From CAWAHD01 sp963781785 (GTDB lineage: Bacteria > Planctomycetota > Planctomycetia > Isosphaerales > Isosphaeraceae): a DNA stretch of 64,000 nt. Shown here one piece after another: positions 18,034 through 27,545 of this stretch; position 1 is the stretch's first letter; each line of letters begins with the position of its first letter. The notes beneath the pieces are model-generated. The model ran no database searches. It saw nothing but the letters and a program-made list of their open reading frames with translations, and was not told where the DNA came from. The stretch lies in NCBI GenBank assembly GCA_963781785.1, contig CAWAHD010000002.1, forward strand, positions 1,240,001-1,304,000, written 5' to 3'. The position numbers were made by a program, and so were the translations under genes.

Positions 18034-20817
18034 ATGGCCAGCGCGCGACGCGACACCGCCCTGCAGCAGATTTGCCGGCTCCTTGACGAGGGGATTCTGA
18101 CGGGCTTGCCCGATGCCCGGCTCATGGAACGATACCTCGCGAACCGCGATGAGCTGGCCTTCGAGGCGCTGGTCCGGCGGCACGGATCGATGGTGATGGG
18201 CGTCTGCCGCCGCGTGCTGGATGACTCCCACGACGCCGACGATGCCTTCCAGGCCGCCTTCCTGCTGCTGGCGCGCAAGGCCCGGTCGATCCGGGACGAC
18301 AACTCGGTAGGCGGCTGGCTGCATCGTGTGGCCTGGCGGATTGCCCTCCAGGTCAAGTCGGACGCGGCCCGGCGCCGCGACCAGGAGCGCCGCGCGGCCG
18401 AGCGAACCGGAGAGGCGATTGCGCCGGACTCATGGCACGACGACACCGCGGCGGTGATCCACCAGGAGATCGATCGCCTGCCCGACCGTTACCGCCGGCC
18501 GGTCGTCCTCTGCTACCTCGAGGACATGACCTATCAGCAGGCCGCGAGCCACCTGCGCTGGAGCGAGGCGACGACGCGGGGCCGGCTGGCGCGGGCGCGG
18601 GAGCTGCTGCGCACCCGGCTGAGCCGGCGCGGGGTGACGCTCGCCGGCATCGCTGCGCCGGGCGCGGCGGCGCCGGTCCAGGCGGCACTGCTGCGGTCCG
18701 CCGTCCGTTCCGCCCGCCACCTCGCCCTGGGCGAATCCGCCACCGCGGCCTCCGCGACGACGATCGTCCTGATGAAGCAGGCGGCTCGGGGCATGATGAT
18801 CGCCCGGTTCAAGACGATCGCCGCGGCGGCGCTCCTGGTCGCCGCGCTGACCGGGCTGGCCGCCGCCCTGACCGCGACTTCGAACGACGGCGACGACTGG
18901 ATGCCCGCGGCATCGCCGCAGATCATGACGGGCGGCCCCGCGCCAGCCGTCGCCGCGGCTCCGGCCCGGCCCAAGAAGGGCGAGACGATACCGATCCGCG
19001 GCCGCGTGCTCATGCCCGACGGCAAGCCGGCGGCGGGCGCGGAGGTCTTCGTCGTGGTCAACCTGCCGCGGCCGCTGACGATGAGCGTCGAGACCAGCCG
19101 CACGCTGGGGCCGGCGCGGACCGATGCCGAGGGCCGATTCGTCCTCGAGGCGCCGCGCAAGCTCGTCGATAACCATTGCATGGCCGGCCTGGTCGCCTAC
19201 CGGCCGGGATACGCGGCGGCCCTGCACGACTCGATCCCCGACGAGGGAACGCAGGCCACGATCCGCCTCGATCGGGAGGAGCCCGTTTGCATCCGCCTGC
19301 TCGACCTGGAGGGGAGGCCCGCGAGTCGAGCCAGGTTCCGCGTGGCCAACCTGTGGAAGAGGAAGCCCACGCTCTGCGCCATCTTCATGACCTCGGCCCC
19401 CGACCGCCCCTTGCCGGGCTGGCTCGGGATGATGATCGCCGACGACCAGGGGCAATTGAGGATCCCCGGCCTGGCGCGCGACACCGAATTCTCCCTGGAG
19501 GCCCTCGACGATCGCTTCGCCGTCCAGCGGGTCGGGCTCCGCGCGGGGCAGGCGGCCGCGAACGGGGCGGCTACGCCCACGTTCACGCTGACGCCCGCCC
19601 ACTGGCTCGAGGGCCGCGTGCGGCTGGGCGAATCGGGTCCTGTCGCGACGGGTGCGAAGTTCCTCGTGATCAGCCATTCCAAACCGGAGGAGGACCCGCA
19701 GGGCATCCGGATCGGTGGCCGGACCGATGCGGTGGGCCGGTTCCGAGTCAACGTGCCGCGGTGCGAGAGTCATGAGGTCTTGGTGTATCCGCCCGAGGGC
19801 TCGCCCTTCGCGTTCCGCCGGGTCGTCACGGAGGCGACGCAGGGCGTGAGCCAGCAGATCGACGTGATCCTGCCGCGCGGGGTGCTGGTCAAGGGCCGGG
19901 TGGTGGAGTCGCCATCGGGCCGCGCGGTGGCCGGGGCCATCCTCGAGTACTGGCCGCGGAGGGCCGGCAATCCGAACTTCCAGGAGGAAGCGGTCGCTGT
20001 TCAAGGCGGCCGCCAGCCGACGGCCGTCACCGGGCCAGATGGGTCCTTCCGGATCGGCGTCCTGCCCGGCCCGGGGTACCTCCTGGTCGAGGCCCCCGAG
20101 CACGCCTGCATCAACGTCGAGACGACGGACGGCGACATCAAGAGCGGCGTGCCGGGCGGCGCGCGGCTGCATCCCGACGGCCTGTTGGCCGTGGACGCTC
20201 CGGCCGGCGCGGAGGTCGAGGCGACCATCACGCTGCAAATCGGCAAGGCCCTGCGCGGCGCATGCTCGACCCGGCCGGACGGCCCGCGACGGGTGGGGAG
20301 ATTATCGGCTGGGACGGTCAGAACCCGCGGACGGACGGGGACGGCACGTTCGAGCTGGTCGGCCTCGACCCGGCGAAGCCGGTGACGGTGTACTTCCTCG
20401 ACAGGAAGAACTTACTGGGCCGGGTCGCGACGTTCTCCGGGTCCGACCTCGACCGGCCGGCTACCGTGAGGCTCGAGCGCCTGCGGCTCGGCCCGGGCGC
20501 GGTTCATCGACACGCAGGGCCAACCGTTCGCCAACGTGCAGTTCCAGGTGAGCCGCCGGCCGATGATCCAGCTCGAGATGCGCTTTGGCGGCGGGGGCCC
20601 GGAGACCGAGGGATCCCTCGTCGTGAACATGGACCACTCGCGCTACGAGCCGCTGGCCACCGACGCCCAGGGATGGGTGACGTACCCGACCCTGATCCCC
20701 GGCGTGACGTACCGCATCCTCGCCGGTGAGGGGAACTGGGTGACCAAGAAGGAGCTCGTCGCCGAGGCCGGCCGGACGCTCGAGCTGGGCGAGATTACCG
20801 TCAACCCGGACCCATGA
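18034..20817 (+). CDS. ECF sigma factor fused to a membrane helix and carboxypeptidase-regulatory-like repeats, two frameshifts near the 3' end
   Basis: The start at 18034 has GGGAGAG upstream. Region 2 (RDELAFEALVRRHGSMVMGV, SHDADDAFQAAFLLLARKA) and region 4 (LPDRYRRPVVLCYLEDMTYQ, then WSEATTRGRLARARELLRT) occupy the first 200 residues. A membrane helix near residue 275 (FKTIAAAALLVAALTGLAAA) follows, and the rest, 600 residues or more, is extracytoplasmic with repeated strand patterns (IPIRGRVLMPDGKPAAGAEV; GRFRVNVPRCESHEVLVYPP) like carboxypeptidase regulatory domains. Single-base shifts near 20258 and 20498 split the last 190 residues (DPAGRPATGGEIIGWDGQN, then FIDTQGQPFANVQFQVSRR). This architecture is known in planctomycetes and suggests a sigma factor sensing an outer-side signal with its own C-terminus. 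Confidence 0.8.
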
Positions 20818-20878
20818 TCCGATCACACGTCAAGACCGACGCCGAGATAAATGGCGGCTGGTGACACGACTGTTGGGT

Positions 20879-21938
20879 CTACCCCTGGCCCAGCAGACGA
20901 CCCAGCGATGAACCGCCGGGAATGCCCCGCCGGCCAGCTCGCAGGGCCCAGTCGACGGAGCGCCAGTTTTCCCCCGGAGCCTCGGGAATCGCACCCGACC
21001 TGGTATTGGGCCATCGACCGGTCCGGGCGTGGAACGAGTCCGCCCAGGCCAGGATCTGTGCGACCGTCAAATCCGGCAGCTCGAATCGGTGTCGCCGTCC
21101 ACGGTGGTGGGCGAGCAGCCGCGGGATCGTCGATCCACCCGGGAGTCCGCGACGGCCGCGCCGGACGGCGCCGTTGACCGTGTACCACGTCTCGGCCGGG
21201 GCCTCCGGGATCGGGCCGGAACGCCGGTCCGGCCACCGGCCATGACGCGCGTGGAACGCGTCGGCCCAGTCCAGGATCTGCGAGAATCGTCAAATCGGGC
21301 CTGTTGATGGGATGCCGCGGCCCGCGCTTGAGCGCGCACAACCGATGAATCGACGAGCCTCCCTCGAGACCGCGCAAACCGTGGGACAAGGCGTCATCCA
21401 CCTTCGCCCACGTGTCACCCGGCGATTCCGGGATCGGCCCCGAATCGCGATTCGGCCAGTCACGCTTTCGCATAAAATACGCATCGGCCCATTTCAGAAT
21501 GCGCTCGATGGTCAAGGGAACCAGCCCCGCCATGGATGGATCGCCGCGCTTCGCTCGAAAAAGTCGAGCGAGCGTCGATCGACCAGGTAGACCGCGGTGT
21601 CCCTGGTTCAGGGCGCGCTCAATGTGCAGCCACGATTCGCCCGGCGCCTCGGGAATCGTTCCTGAATTGGCATTGGGCCATTTTCCGTGGCGGTCGTGGT
21701 ACTCGTCGGCCCATCGAAGGATTTCCGGCATGCTCATCGCCGGCCGCCGAGCTTTCCCCGCAACGTTGCGGCGGTGGACTTGCGAATGGGCTCGTCTGCG
21801 GCGACGCACGGTACCATCGGCGTTCCCCGCCGAACCTTGTCGATCGCCCGGCCCCCGTTTCCGGTCGCGGACCAATCCGGCGTCACCGGCGGAAGGCTCG
21901 TCACGTGTCGGGCCGGCCAAGCGTTCTTGCGATCGCAT
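20879..21938 (-). CDS. Protein of four WP/GExW helical repeats, frameshifted
   Basis: After a basic leader the protein contains tandem units of about 65-70 residues: ILRWADEYHDRHGKWPNANS, ILKWADAYFMRKRDWPNRDS, a third unit that is legible only after correcting one extra base near 21287 (ILDWADAFHARHGRWPDRRS), and ILAWADSFHARTGRWPNTRS. Each unit continues with SGxIPEAPGExW and GLRGLxGGSS(I/L). The stop after correction is at 20879. A start at 21737 (MSMPEILRW) is equally possible. The layout, with W/WP-rich helical triplets and many basic residues, recalls helicase-associated-type repeats and suggests nucleic-acid binding. That is an inference: no family name can be confirmed. Confidence 0.6.
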
Positions 21939-22408
21939 GTGTCATTCCATCACGACCCGTACCACCGGTCCAATCCGCAGATTGGCGCGCCGCCCGTTCG
22001 ACGCAACACCGGCCGGCGCCTGTTCCAGCCTTGGGCCAATGCCGGATCGTCCGTTTCTTCTGGGCCCGCAGCCTCGGCACCCCCTCTTGTTATCGGCCGG
22101 CCACCGCATGAGCCATAAAAAGCGTGCGAGGAATGGCACGACGACCCTGCTTCGAAAAAAATGACCCTGCGCTTGAATCGTGTCGCCCAACTTTTTTTAG
22201 TGAATCAATACATCCCTCATCGCGCCAAGCTTCTCACGCATGGCAACGCGCTGAATTGCGGGCGCTAGACTTCTCATTAACGGACAACGCGCTGCATAAT
22301 TTGCCTAGAGGAAAAACTGCGTAAGACCCACGGCGCGGGCCGCATCTCCTCTTCCACCTCTTTCAGTCCAACACGAGGCTGCCACAAAGCCCGGTATCGA
22401 TTCCGGCG

Positions 22409-22431
22409 CAGAGGCGCGACGTCCGCGCCTC
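22409..22431. repeat. Hairpin AGAGGCGCG-ACGTC-CGCGCCTCT
   Basis: A perfect 9-bp stem with a 5-base loop, directly beside the larger hairpin at 22439-22493. Confidence 0.6.
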
Positions 22432-22438
22432 TGGGAGA

Positions 22439-22493
22439 CCAGCCCGACGCGCGAGCGCGGGTGAGCCGAACCCTCGCTCGCGCGTCGGGCTGG
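22439..22493. repeat. Long palindromic repeat, 19-bp stem
   Basis: CCAGCCCGACGCGCGAGCG (22439-22457) is the perfect inverse of CGCTCGCGCGTCGGGCTGG (22475-22493), with a 17-base loop. Hairpins of this type, with the CGACGCGCGAGCG core, are recurrent intergenic elements in planctomycetes. The function is unknown. Confidence 0.7.
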
Positions 22494-22595
22494 TGTGATC
22501 GCCGGCACACGTCCGAAAGGTGTTACCCAAACAGGCACACGATTGAATCAGGGTCCTCAAACAACACAGCACCGAACACGAAACACCAGGACGAT

Positions 22596-23016
22596 ATGAC
22601 TCCATCCCCGACTGACGACAAGATGAAAAACCTCGCCCGGGCGGTCGCGATTGGCCAGTCGGCCAGTACATGGGCGAAGCGCCACGACTGCGACCCGGAA
22701 ACGGCCCGCGAGTGGCGCGCAGCTGCCGGATTTCCGCTGGCTCGTCGATGGAGAGCGCATGCGGCTGGCGGATCAACTGGTGGGCAGGCTGTTGAGAGAG
22801 TCGGCGTCGACGATCGACCAGCTCGTGGCGACGTCGCTGTACAGCACGGGCGACGCGGCCAGGATCTCCGCCGTCCGGGTGCTTCTGGACAAGTGGCTCG
22901 GCGTCTCGAGGCGGTTCGAGCAAACCAAGAAACTCGCTGAGCTCAAGGCCCTGATGGACTCATGGGAGCAGACCGCCGATGGCGGAAGACGAAGCGGACA
23001 TCAACAGGCTCACTAG
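22596..23016 (+). CDS. Putative terminase small subunit-like HTH protein, frameshifted
   Basis: The first part, from the ATG at 22596, reads MTPSPTDDKMKNLARAVAIG then QSASTWAKRHDCDPETAREW, a helix-turn-helix of the small-terminase kind. After one shift near 22725 it continues as LPDFRWLVDGERMRLADQLV and a helical tail (IDQLVATSLYSTGDAARISA, then RVLLDKWLGVSRRFEQTKK). It ends at 23016, about 38 bases past the start of the large-subunit gene. In phages this subunit recognises DNA for packaging and hands it to the large subunit. The pairing with the terminase gene is the main evidence; the sequence alone would be compatible with another HTH protein. Confidence 0.6.
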
Positions 23017-24414
23017 TAGAGCCGACGCGTTTCACGCCCGCCCGGAGCGACAGCGTGACGGTCGACCGCGCACCGTACGATTGGTACGGCTCGACGTGCC
23101 CGTGCGGTCTGCCGCCCGGCGATTGCAAGGAGCACCCCCGCGCGGGCCACCCAGCGGCCGCCGGACGGCGACTGGTCGCGATGGTTCCTGATGGCGGGCC
23201 GCGGCTTCGGCAAGACCAAGGCCGGCGCCGAATGGGTCAGGCACCTGGCCGAGGACAACAAGGCCGAGAGGATCGCGCTCGTGGCCCCGACCGCGGCCGA
23301 CGTGCGCAACGTCATGGTCGAGGGCGAAAGCGGCATCCTCGCCGTCAGCCCGCCGTGGTTTCGTCCGGTGTATTCACCGTCCCTCGGCCGGCTCACCTGG
23401 CCCAACGGCGTCATCGCCATGTGCTACAGCGCCGATGAGCCGGAGCGGCTGCGCGGACCTCAGCACGACCACGCCTGGATCGACGAGCCCGGCGCATGGC
23501 GCCATGATGTTCATGCCTATGATATGCTGCTCTTTGGAATGCGCCTGGGTGTGAACCCGCAGATTGTCGCCACCTCCACCCCGCGACCGACCCGGCTGAT
23601 CAAGTCGCTGGCGTCCGACCCGAAAATCCATCTCACCAAGGGCACGACCTACGACAACCGGCTGCACCTGGCTCCCGGATTCTTCAGCGAGATCATCACG
23701 AAGTACGAGGGCACCCGCCTGGGCGAGCAGGAGCTCAACGCCGAGCTGCTGGAGATCACCGAGGGTGCATGGTTCCCGATGTTCTCGGTGGCGCGCCATG
23801 TTACCGAAGCTGCCGCTTACCAGACGGGCTACCCCGTGCGGGTCGCCATCGACGCCGGGACAAGCCGGCACACCGGCGCGGTCTTCTTCCAGGTCCGGCC
23901 TCACCGCTCGGGCTGGTCGCAGGTGACCGTATTTGGCGATTACTACGGCTTTGACGTCGTCTCCGCCGACAACGCCCGCGCGATCTACTCCAGGTGCAAG
24001 GAGCTGTCTTATAACGGCCCTGAGCTGGTGCGGCTCGACCCGGCCGCGTCAGCCAGGACATCGATCGGCCCGACGGCATTCTACGAGTATGCACGCGTCT
24101 TCGGAGAACGGATCACGGATCGCTGGCCGGCTCACCCCGTGGTCGACGGGCTCGACCAGATTGAGGTCATGCTGGGCGCAGCAACGAGCGAGCCGCGGAT
24201 CTTGATCCATCCGCGGTGCATCCACCTGATTCACGCGTTCCAGAACTACCGCCGGGCCGAGCGCAACGGCGAGTTCCTTGACACCCCGCTCGACCCCCAG
24301 CACAAAGCCGAGGACCTCATGGATGCCTTGCGCGGCGGGATCCGCGACGCGATGCCGGAAGGCCGCAAGCCGCCGCCGGCATTGCGGACAATCTCGGCCC
24401 GGCAGCTTTACTGA
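22979..24414 (+). CDS. Phage-type terminase large subunit-like protein, frameshifted N-terminus
   Basis: The N-terminal part contains CPCGLPPGDCKEHPRA, a cysteine motif, and after a shift near 23141 RPPDGDWSRWFLMAGRGFGK. From there a continuous frame to 24414 carries the Walker A block (GRGFGKTKAGAEW), the Walker B block (HDHAWIDEP) and the nuclease-domain acidic residues (RVAIDAGTSRHTGAVF near residue 215 of the continuous frame; PQHKAEDLMDALRGGIRDAM at the end). This is the ATPase-nuclease motor that packages DNA in tailed phages. Another shift near 23040 probably affects the first residues. No portal, capsid or tail gene is seen, so this is an orphan terminase pair. Confidence 0.75.
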
Positions 24415-24453
24415 CTCACACCATCAACCATCAACCAACCGGAGTCCCTGATT

Positions 24454-26442
24454 TTGCCCACTTCCCAGATTAAGATCGAAAGCAATCGCAAGAATGCGCA
24501 GAAAAGCACTGGACCTCGTACAAATTCTGGTAAGAACATATCCAAACTTAATAATTTGAAGCACGGTCTCACCGCGGCCACGGCGGTGATTCCGGGTGAG
24601 GAGAGAGCGGCGTTTGACGAGCGGATGGCCGACGTCGCCCAGACTGTCGCATGCCGCAGTGTTCTGGAGGAGCTCGTGATCTCGCAACTGGTCCACGCGT
24701 CGTGGGTGCACGACCGCGCGGTGAGGGTCCAGACCGCGAGGTTGAGTACCACGATCGAAGGTGCAGCGGCCCGCGAGATTGAGGAGGTCTCTAACCTCGG
24801 GCAGCGACTCTTTCACGATCCCCGAGTGCCCACTGAGATCACAGGCGCCATTCCCTGGGATCATGTCGGATCGCGGACCTCGCACACGGGAGCCGCCTGC
24901 AACCCCGACAATCCTGCCATGATCGTGCGAATCCTCAGCTCAACCGTCGTCGGCTGCCAGTGGCTGCTCGACCAATGGGCGGAGCTCAAGGAGCTCCTCG
25001 ATGACGGAGGTGTCTGGCAGGGCAACCATAAGCTCAAGGCAGCGCAACTCATGGGTAAGCAACCCAAGGATTGCCTGAATTCCAAGAAAATCGCAACTCT
25101 GTACGTCGCGAGCTGGTCGCTCAATTCGTTGCGCGGCCACGCGTACTCCGAGCTGCGCAGCGACTTCGGGCGCCGCGAGTACCCGCACTACCTGCACAGA
25201 GTGCGGGCAACATGGCCAGATATGATCAATGCGACCGATCATGTGAACGCGCGGCGAGTGCTTGTGCGGATGGTCGAAAAGGAGGTCGAAGCCGTGCAGG
25301 CAAAGCTCGCTCTGGCCCGGGAGCGAGCCCCGCGCGACGAGACCCGGCGGGCCGACTGCCTGTCGTTCGACGACACACACACAGGAGAGCTGCTGAGGCG
25401 ATACGAAACAGCGAGTCACAGAAAATTCGCCCGGTCTTTGAGCGAATTCATGAAGCTCCGCCGAGCCGCCGAGGAGTGCGGCTGCGAGGAGCTGATCGAT
25501 GCCGGCGATAGAGGGGAGCAGGTTGAAGCGGGGCACGGAGAACAGGGGGCGGAGACACCCTGCTCACTGGTCGTGCCGGGATCACCCCCCCTGACCCCCC
25601 CTTCGCAAGGGGGGGAAAAGGAACGACGGTCGCTAGCCGGGGAAACGGAACGGGGGTCGCTGGCCAGAGCCACGGACTGCCCGGACGGAACGACTTCTGC
25701 ATTCCCTGTTGTCCATTCCGTGCTCACAATCGATGGCACCGGCGCCGATTCGGCAATCGAGTGGATCGATTCAAGCGATCCAATCGATCCAGACGCCACG
25801 CCCGCGCCGTGGTGCACAATCGGGCGCGACCGCATGACTTCTACCACCGACCCTGAGATGTTCGCGCCCAACGATGGGGCAGAATTTCCGACCGAACCCA
25901 ACGACCGCTCCCTTACGGAACCAAATAACCCGGAGCAAGGCGAAGCACGAGTCGAACCGAACGCCTCCGACGTTCCTGGGGCGGAAACCGGACAAGACGA
26001 CGGCAACCCGCCGGGTTGTCAAAAGGCATCGATGCGGCTGCCGGCCGCGATCGAGCTGCTCTTGTCGACGGTTCTGTTGCTCTTCTCTTTGACTCTCTCG
26101 GGAACAGGCCCGGCCGATCATGCCGGCCCCGTCCTCGATGGCATTCAATCGCCGCGGGGGGGCGGCGGGATGATGCTCGGCAGCTCGAGCCTGCGGCCGC
26201 CGGAACCGCGCAGGAGCTGGTGCTTGGCCTGGGTGGTCTGCCCCAGTCCGTGGATCTTGATGAACCCGAGCGCGGCCGACGCGTCGTACTGGTCGCCTTC
26301 GTCGTACGTCGCCAGCTCGTGGCGATACAGGCTGTGCTCGCTCTTGCGGCCGACCACCTGGGCGTGCCCCTTGAAGAGCTTGATGCGCACCGTGCCCGAG
26401 ACGTATTGCTGGTTCGACAGAGTGAACGCCATCAGGTCCTGA
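24454..26442 (+). CDS. NAQKSTGPRT-family protein of unknown function, antisense overlap with argG
   Basis: The frame starts with TTG at 24454 after a GGAG sequence and begins IKIESNRKNAQKSTGPRTNS then LNNLKHGLTA, the leader of a large family frequent in planctomycetes and acidobacteria, whose members lie near transposases or phage genes. The middle is helical and basic (ELVISQLVHASWVHDRAVRV, then LAYASW-like repeats) and the tail from about residue 350 is low in complexity with a hairpin repeat inside it. Beyond about 26140 the frame runs over argG on the opposite strand and is probably not natural sequence, so the true stop may have been lost. The function is unknown. It follows the terminase pair on the same strand. 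Confidence 0.6.
   Translation: MPTSQIKIESNRKNAQKSTGPRTNSGKNISKLNNLKHGLTAATAVIPGEERAAFDERMADVAQTVACRSVLEELVISQLVHASWVHDRAVRVQTARLSTTIEGAAAREIEEVSNLGQRLFHDPRVPTEITGAIPWDHVGSRTSHTGAACNPDNPAMIVRILSSTVVGCQWLLDQWAELKELLDDGGVWQGNHKLKAAQLMGKQPKDCLNSKKIATLYVASWSLNSLRGHAYSELRSDFGRREYPHYLHRVRATWPDMINATDHVNARRVLVRMVEKEVEAVQAKLALARERAPRDETRRADCLSFDDTHTGELLRRYETASHRKFARSLSEFMKLRRAAEECGCEELIDAGDRGEQVEAGHGEQGAETPCSLVVPGSPPLTPPSQGGEKERRSLAGETERGSLARATDCPDGTTSAFPVVHSVLTIDGTGADSAIEWIDSSDPIDPDATPAPWCTIGRDRMTSTTDPEMFAPNDGAEFPTEPNDRSLTEPNNPEQGEARVEPNASDVPGAETGQDDGNPPGCQKASMRLPAAIELLLSTVLLLFSLTLSGTGPADHAGPVLDGIQSPRGGGGMMLGSSSLRPPEPRRSWCLAWVVCPSPWILMNPSAADASYWSPSSYVASSWRYRLCSLLRPTTWACPLKSLMRTVPETYCWFDRVNAIRS
25595..25615. 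repeat. C7-G7 hairpin inside a coding frame
   Basis: CCCCCCCTTCGCAAGGGGGGG forms a 9-bp stem with a CGC loop. It sits within the low-complexity part of the 24454-26442 gene and keeps its frame open. Confidence 0.6.
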
Positions 26443-27404
26443 TGGAGCTGGCTGAACCAGAGGCCGTTGTAGATCAGGTCGGCGTAGGCCTGGCTGACCA
26501 GGGTCTTGAATCGGATCGAGTCCTTCGAAAGGGTCAGGAACTCGAGCTCGCGATGGGCCTCGTGCAGGACCACGGCGGCCGGCGCCTCGTAGATCTCGCG
26601 CGATTTGATCCCGACCAGGCGGTTTTCAATATGATCGATCCGACCGACACCGTGCATGCCGGCAAGCTGGTTGAGCGCGGCGATCAAGTCGGCGCCGTCG
26701 AGGTCTCGGCCGCCGAGAGCGACCGGCTTGCCGCGATCGAAGGTGATCTCGACCTCTGCGGGCTCGTCCGGCGCCAGCCGGGGATCCTTGGTCCACTGGA
26801 AGGTATCAGGAGGAGGCTCGACCCACGGGTCCTCGAGGACGCCGGCCTCGATCGACCGGCCCCACAGGTTCTGGTCGGTGCTGAAGATCGACTTCCGGGT
26901 CGCCTCGACCTCGATCTTGTGCTGCGCGGCGAACTCGAGCTCCTGGGTGCGCGTCCATTTCCATTCCCGCACCGGCGCGATGATCTTGAGCTCGGGGGCG
27001 AGCGTCTGGAATGTGACGTCGAAGCGGACCTGGTCGTTTCCCTTGCCCGTGCAGCCGTGGGCGACGGCGGAGGCCCCATGGTCGCGAGCCACCCGCACCA
27101 TGAGCTGCGCGATCAGCGGACGGCCCAGGGCCGTCGCCAGCGGGTACTTTCCTTCGTAGAGGGCGCCGGCCGCCAGCGACGGGAAAACGAACCAGTCGAC
27201 GAACAGGTTGCGCACATCCTCGGCGACGGCGTCGACCGCGCCGGTGCGCAGTGCCTTCTGGCGGATCGCCTCGATGTCCTGACCCTGACCCAGATCGCAC
27301 GTATACGCGATCACATCCATATTATAGGTTTCGTCGATCCACTTGACGGCGACCGACGTGTCGAGCCCGCCGCTATAGGCCAGCACCACTTTTTCTCTCG
27401 CCAC
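26145..27404 (-). CDS. argG: Argininosuccinate synthase
   Basis: This 419-residue protein joins citrulline and aspartate with ATP hydrolysis to AMP in arginine synthesis. It begins MAREKVVLAYSGGLDTSVAV, containing the ATP-pyrophosphatase SGGLDTS motif, and has GCTGKGNDQVRFDVTF (the citrulline and aspartate binding region) and later KSREIYEAPAAVVLHEAHRE, typical family blocks. The length is as expected. It is transcribed with and downstream of lysC with about 140 bases between them. The first part of its 3' end is overlapped on the other strand by the NAQKSTGPRT gene. argH is not in the window. Confidence 0.95.
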   Translation of the reverse strand: MAREKVVLAYSGGLDTSVAVKWIDETYNMDVIAYTCDLGQGQDIEAIRQKALRTGAVDAVAEDVRNLFVDWFVFPSLAAGALYEGKYPLATALGRPLIAQLMVRVARDHGASAVAHGCTGKGNDQVRFDVTFQTLAPELKIIAPVREWKWTRTQELEFAAQHKIEVEATRKSIFSTDQNLWGRSIEAGVLEDPWVEPPPDTFQWTKDPRLAPDEPAEVEITFDRGKPVALGGRDLDGADLIAALNQLAGMHGVGRIDHIENRLVGIKSREIYEAPAAVVLHEAHRELEFLTLSKDSIRFKTLVSQAYADLIYNGLWFSQLHQDLMAFTLSNQQYVSGTVRIKLFKGHAQVVGRKSEHSLYRHELATYDEGDQYDASAALGFIKIHGLGQTTQAKHQLLRGSGGRRLELPSIIPPPPRGD

Positions 27405-27518
27405 GGATCACTCTCCCCTTCGATTCCGGAACTGACCTGGTTTGGAACGTCAAGGTTCAAAGGCTCTGTCGAGGCATTCGAGCGCCCCGCAGCCGGGGGT
27501 TTCATGGGTATCAATGAA

Positions 27519-27540
27519 CGGTGCGGGTCAACCCGCACCG
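27519..27540 (-). terminator. Hairpin directly after lysC
   Basis: CGGTGCGGG and CCCGCACCG (9-bp stem, 4-base loop) stand six bases past the lysC stop in the direction of transcription. No long T-run follows, so this is a structural stop or mRNA-end hairpin rather than a textbook intrinsic terminator. Confidence 0.4.
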
Positions 27541-27545
27541 ATCAT

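Larger units (their letters stand above)
21939..22595. other. Intergenic region with hairpin repeats
   Basis: No gene is supported. Two hairpins lie at 22409-22431 and 22439-22493 and are listed separately. A/T-rich runs (GAAAAAAATG at about 22155, CTTTTTTTAG at about 22190) are unusual for this GC-rich window. Confidence 0.4.
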
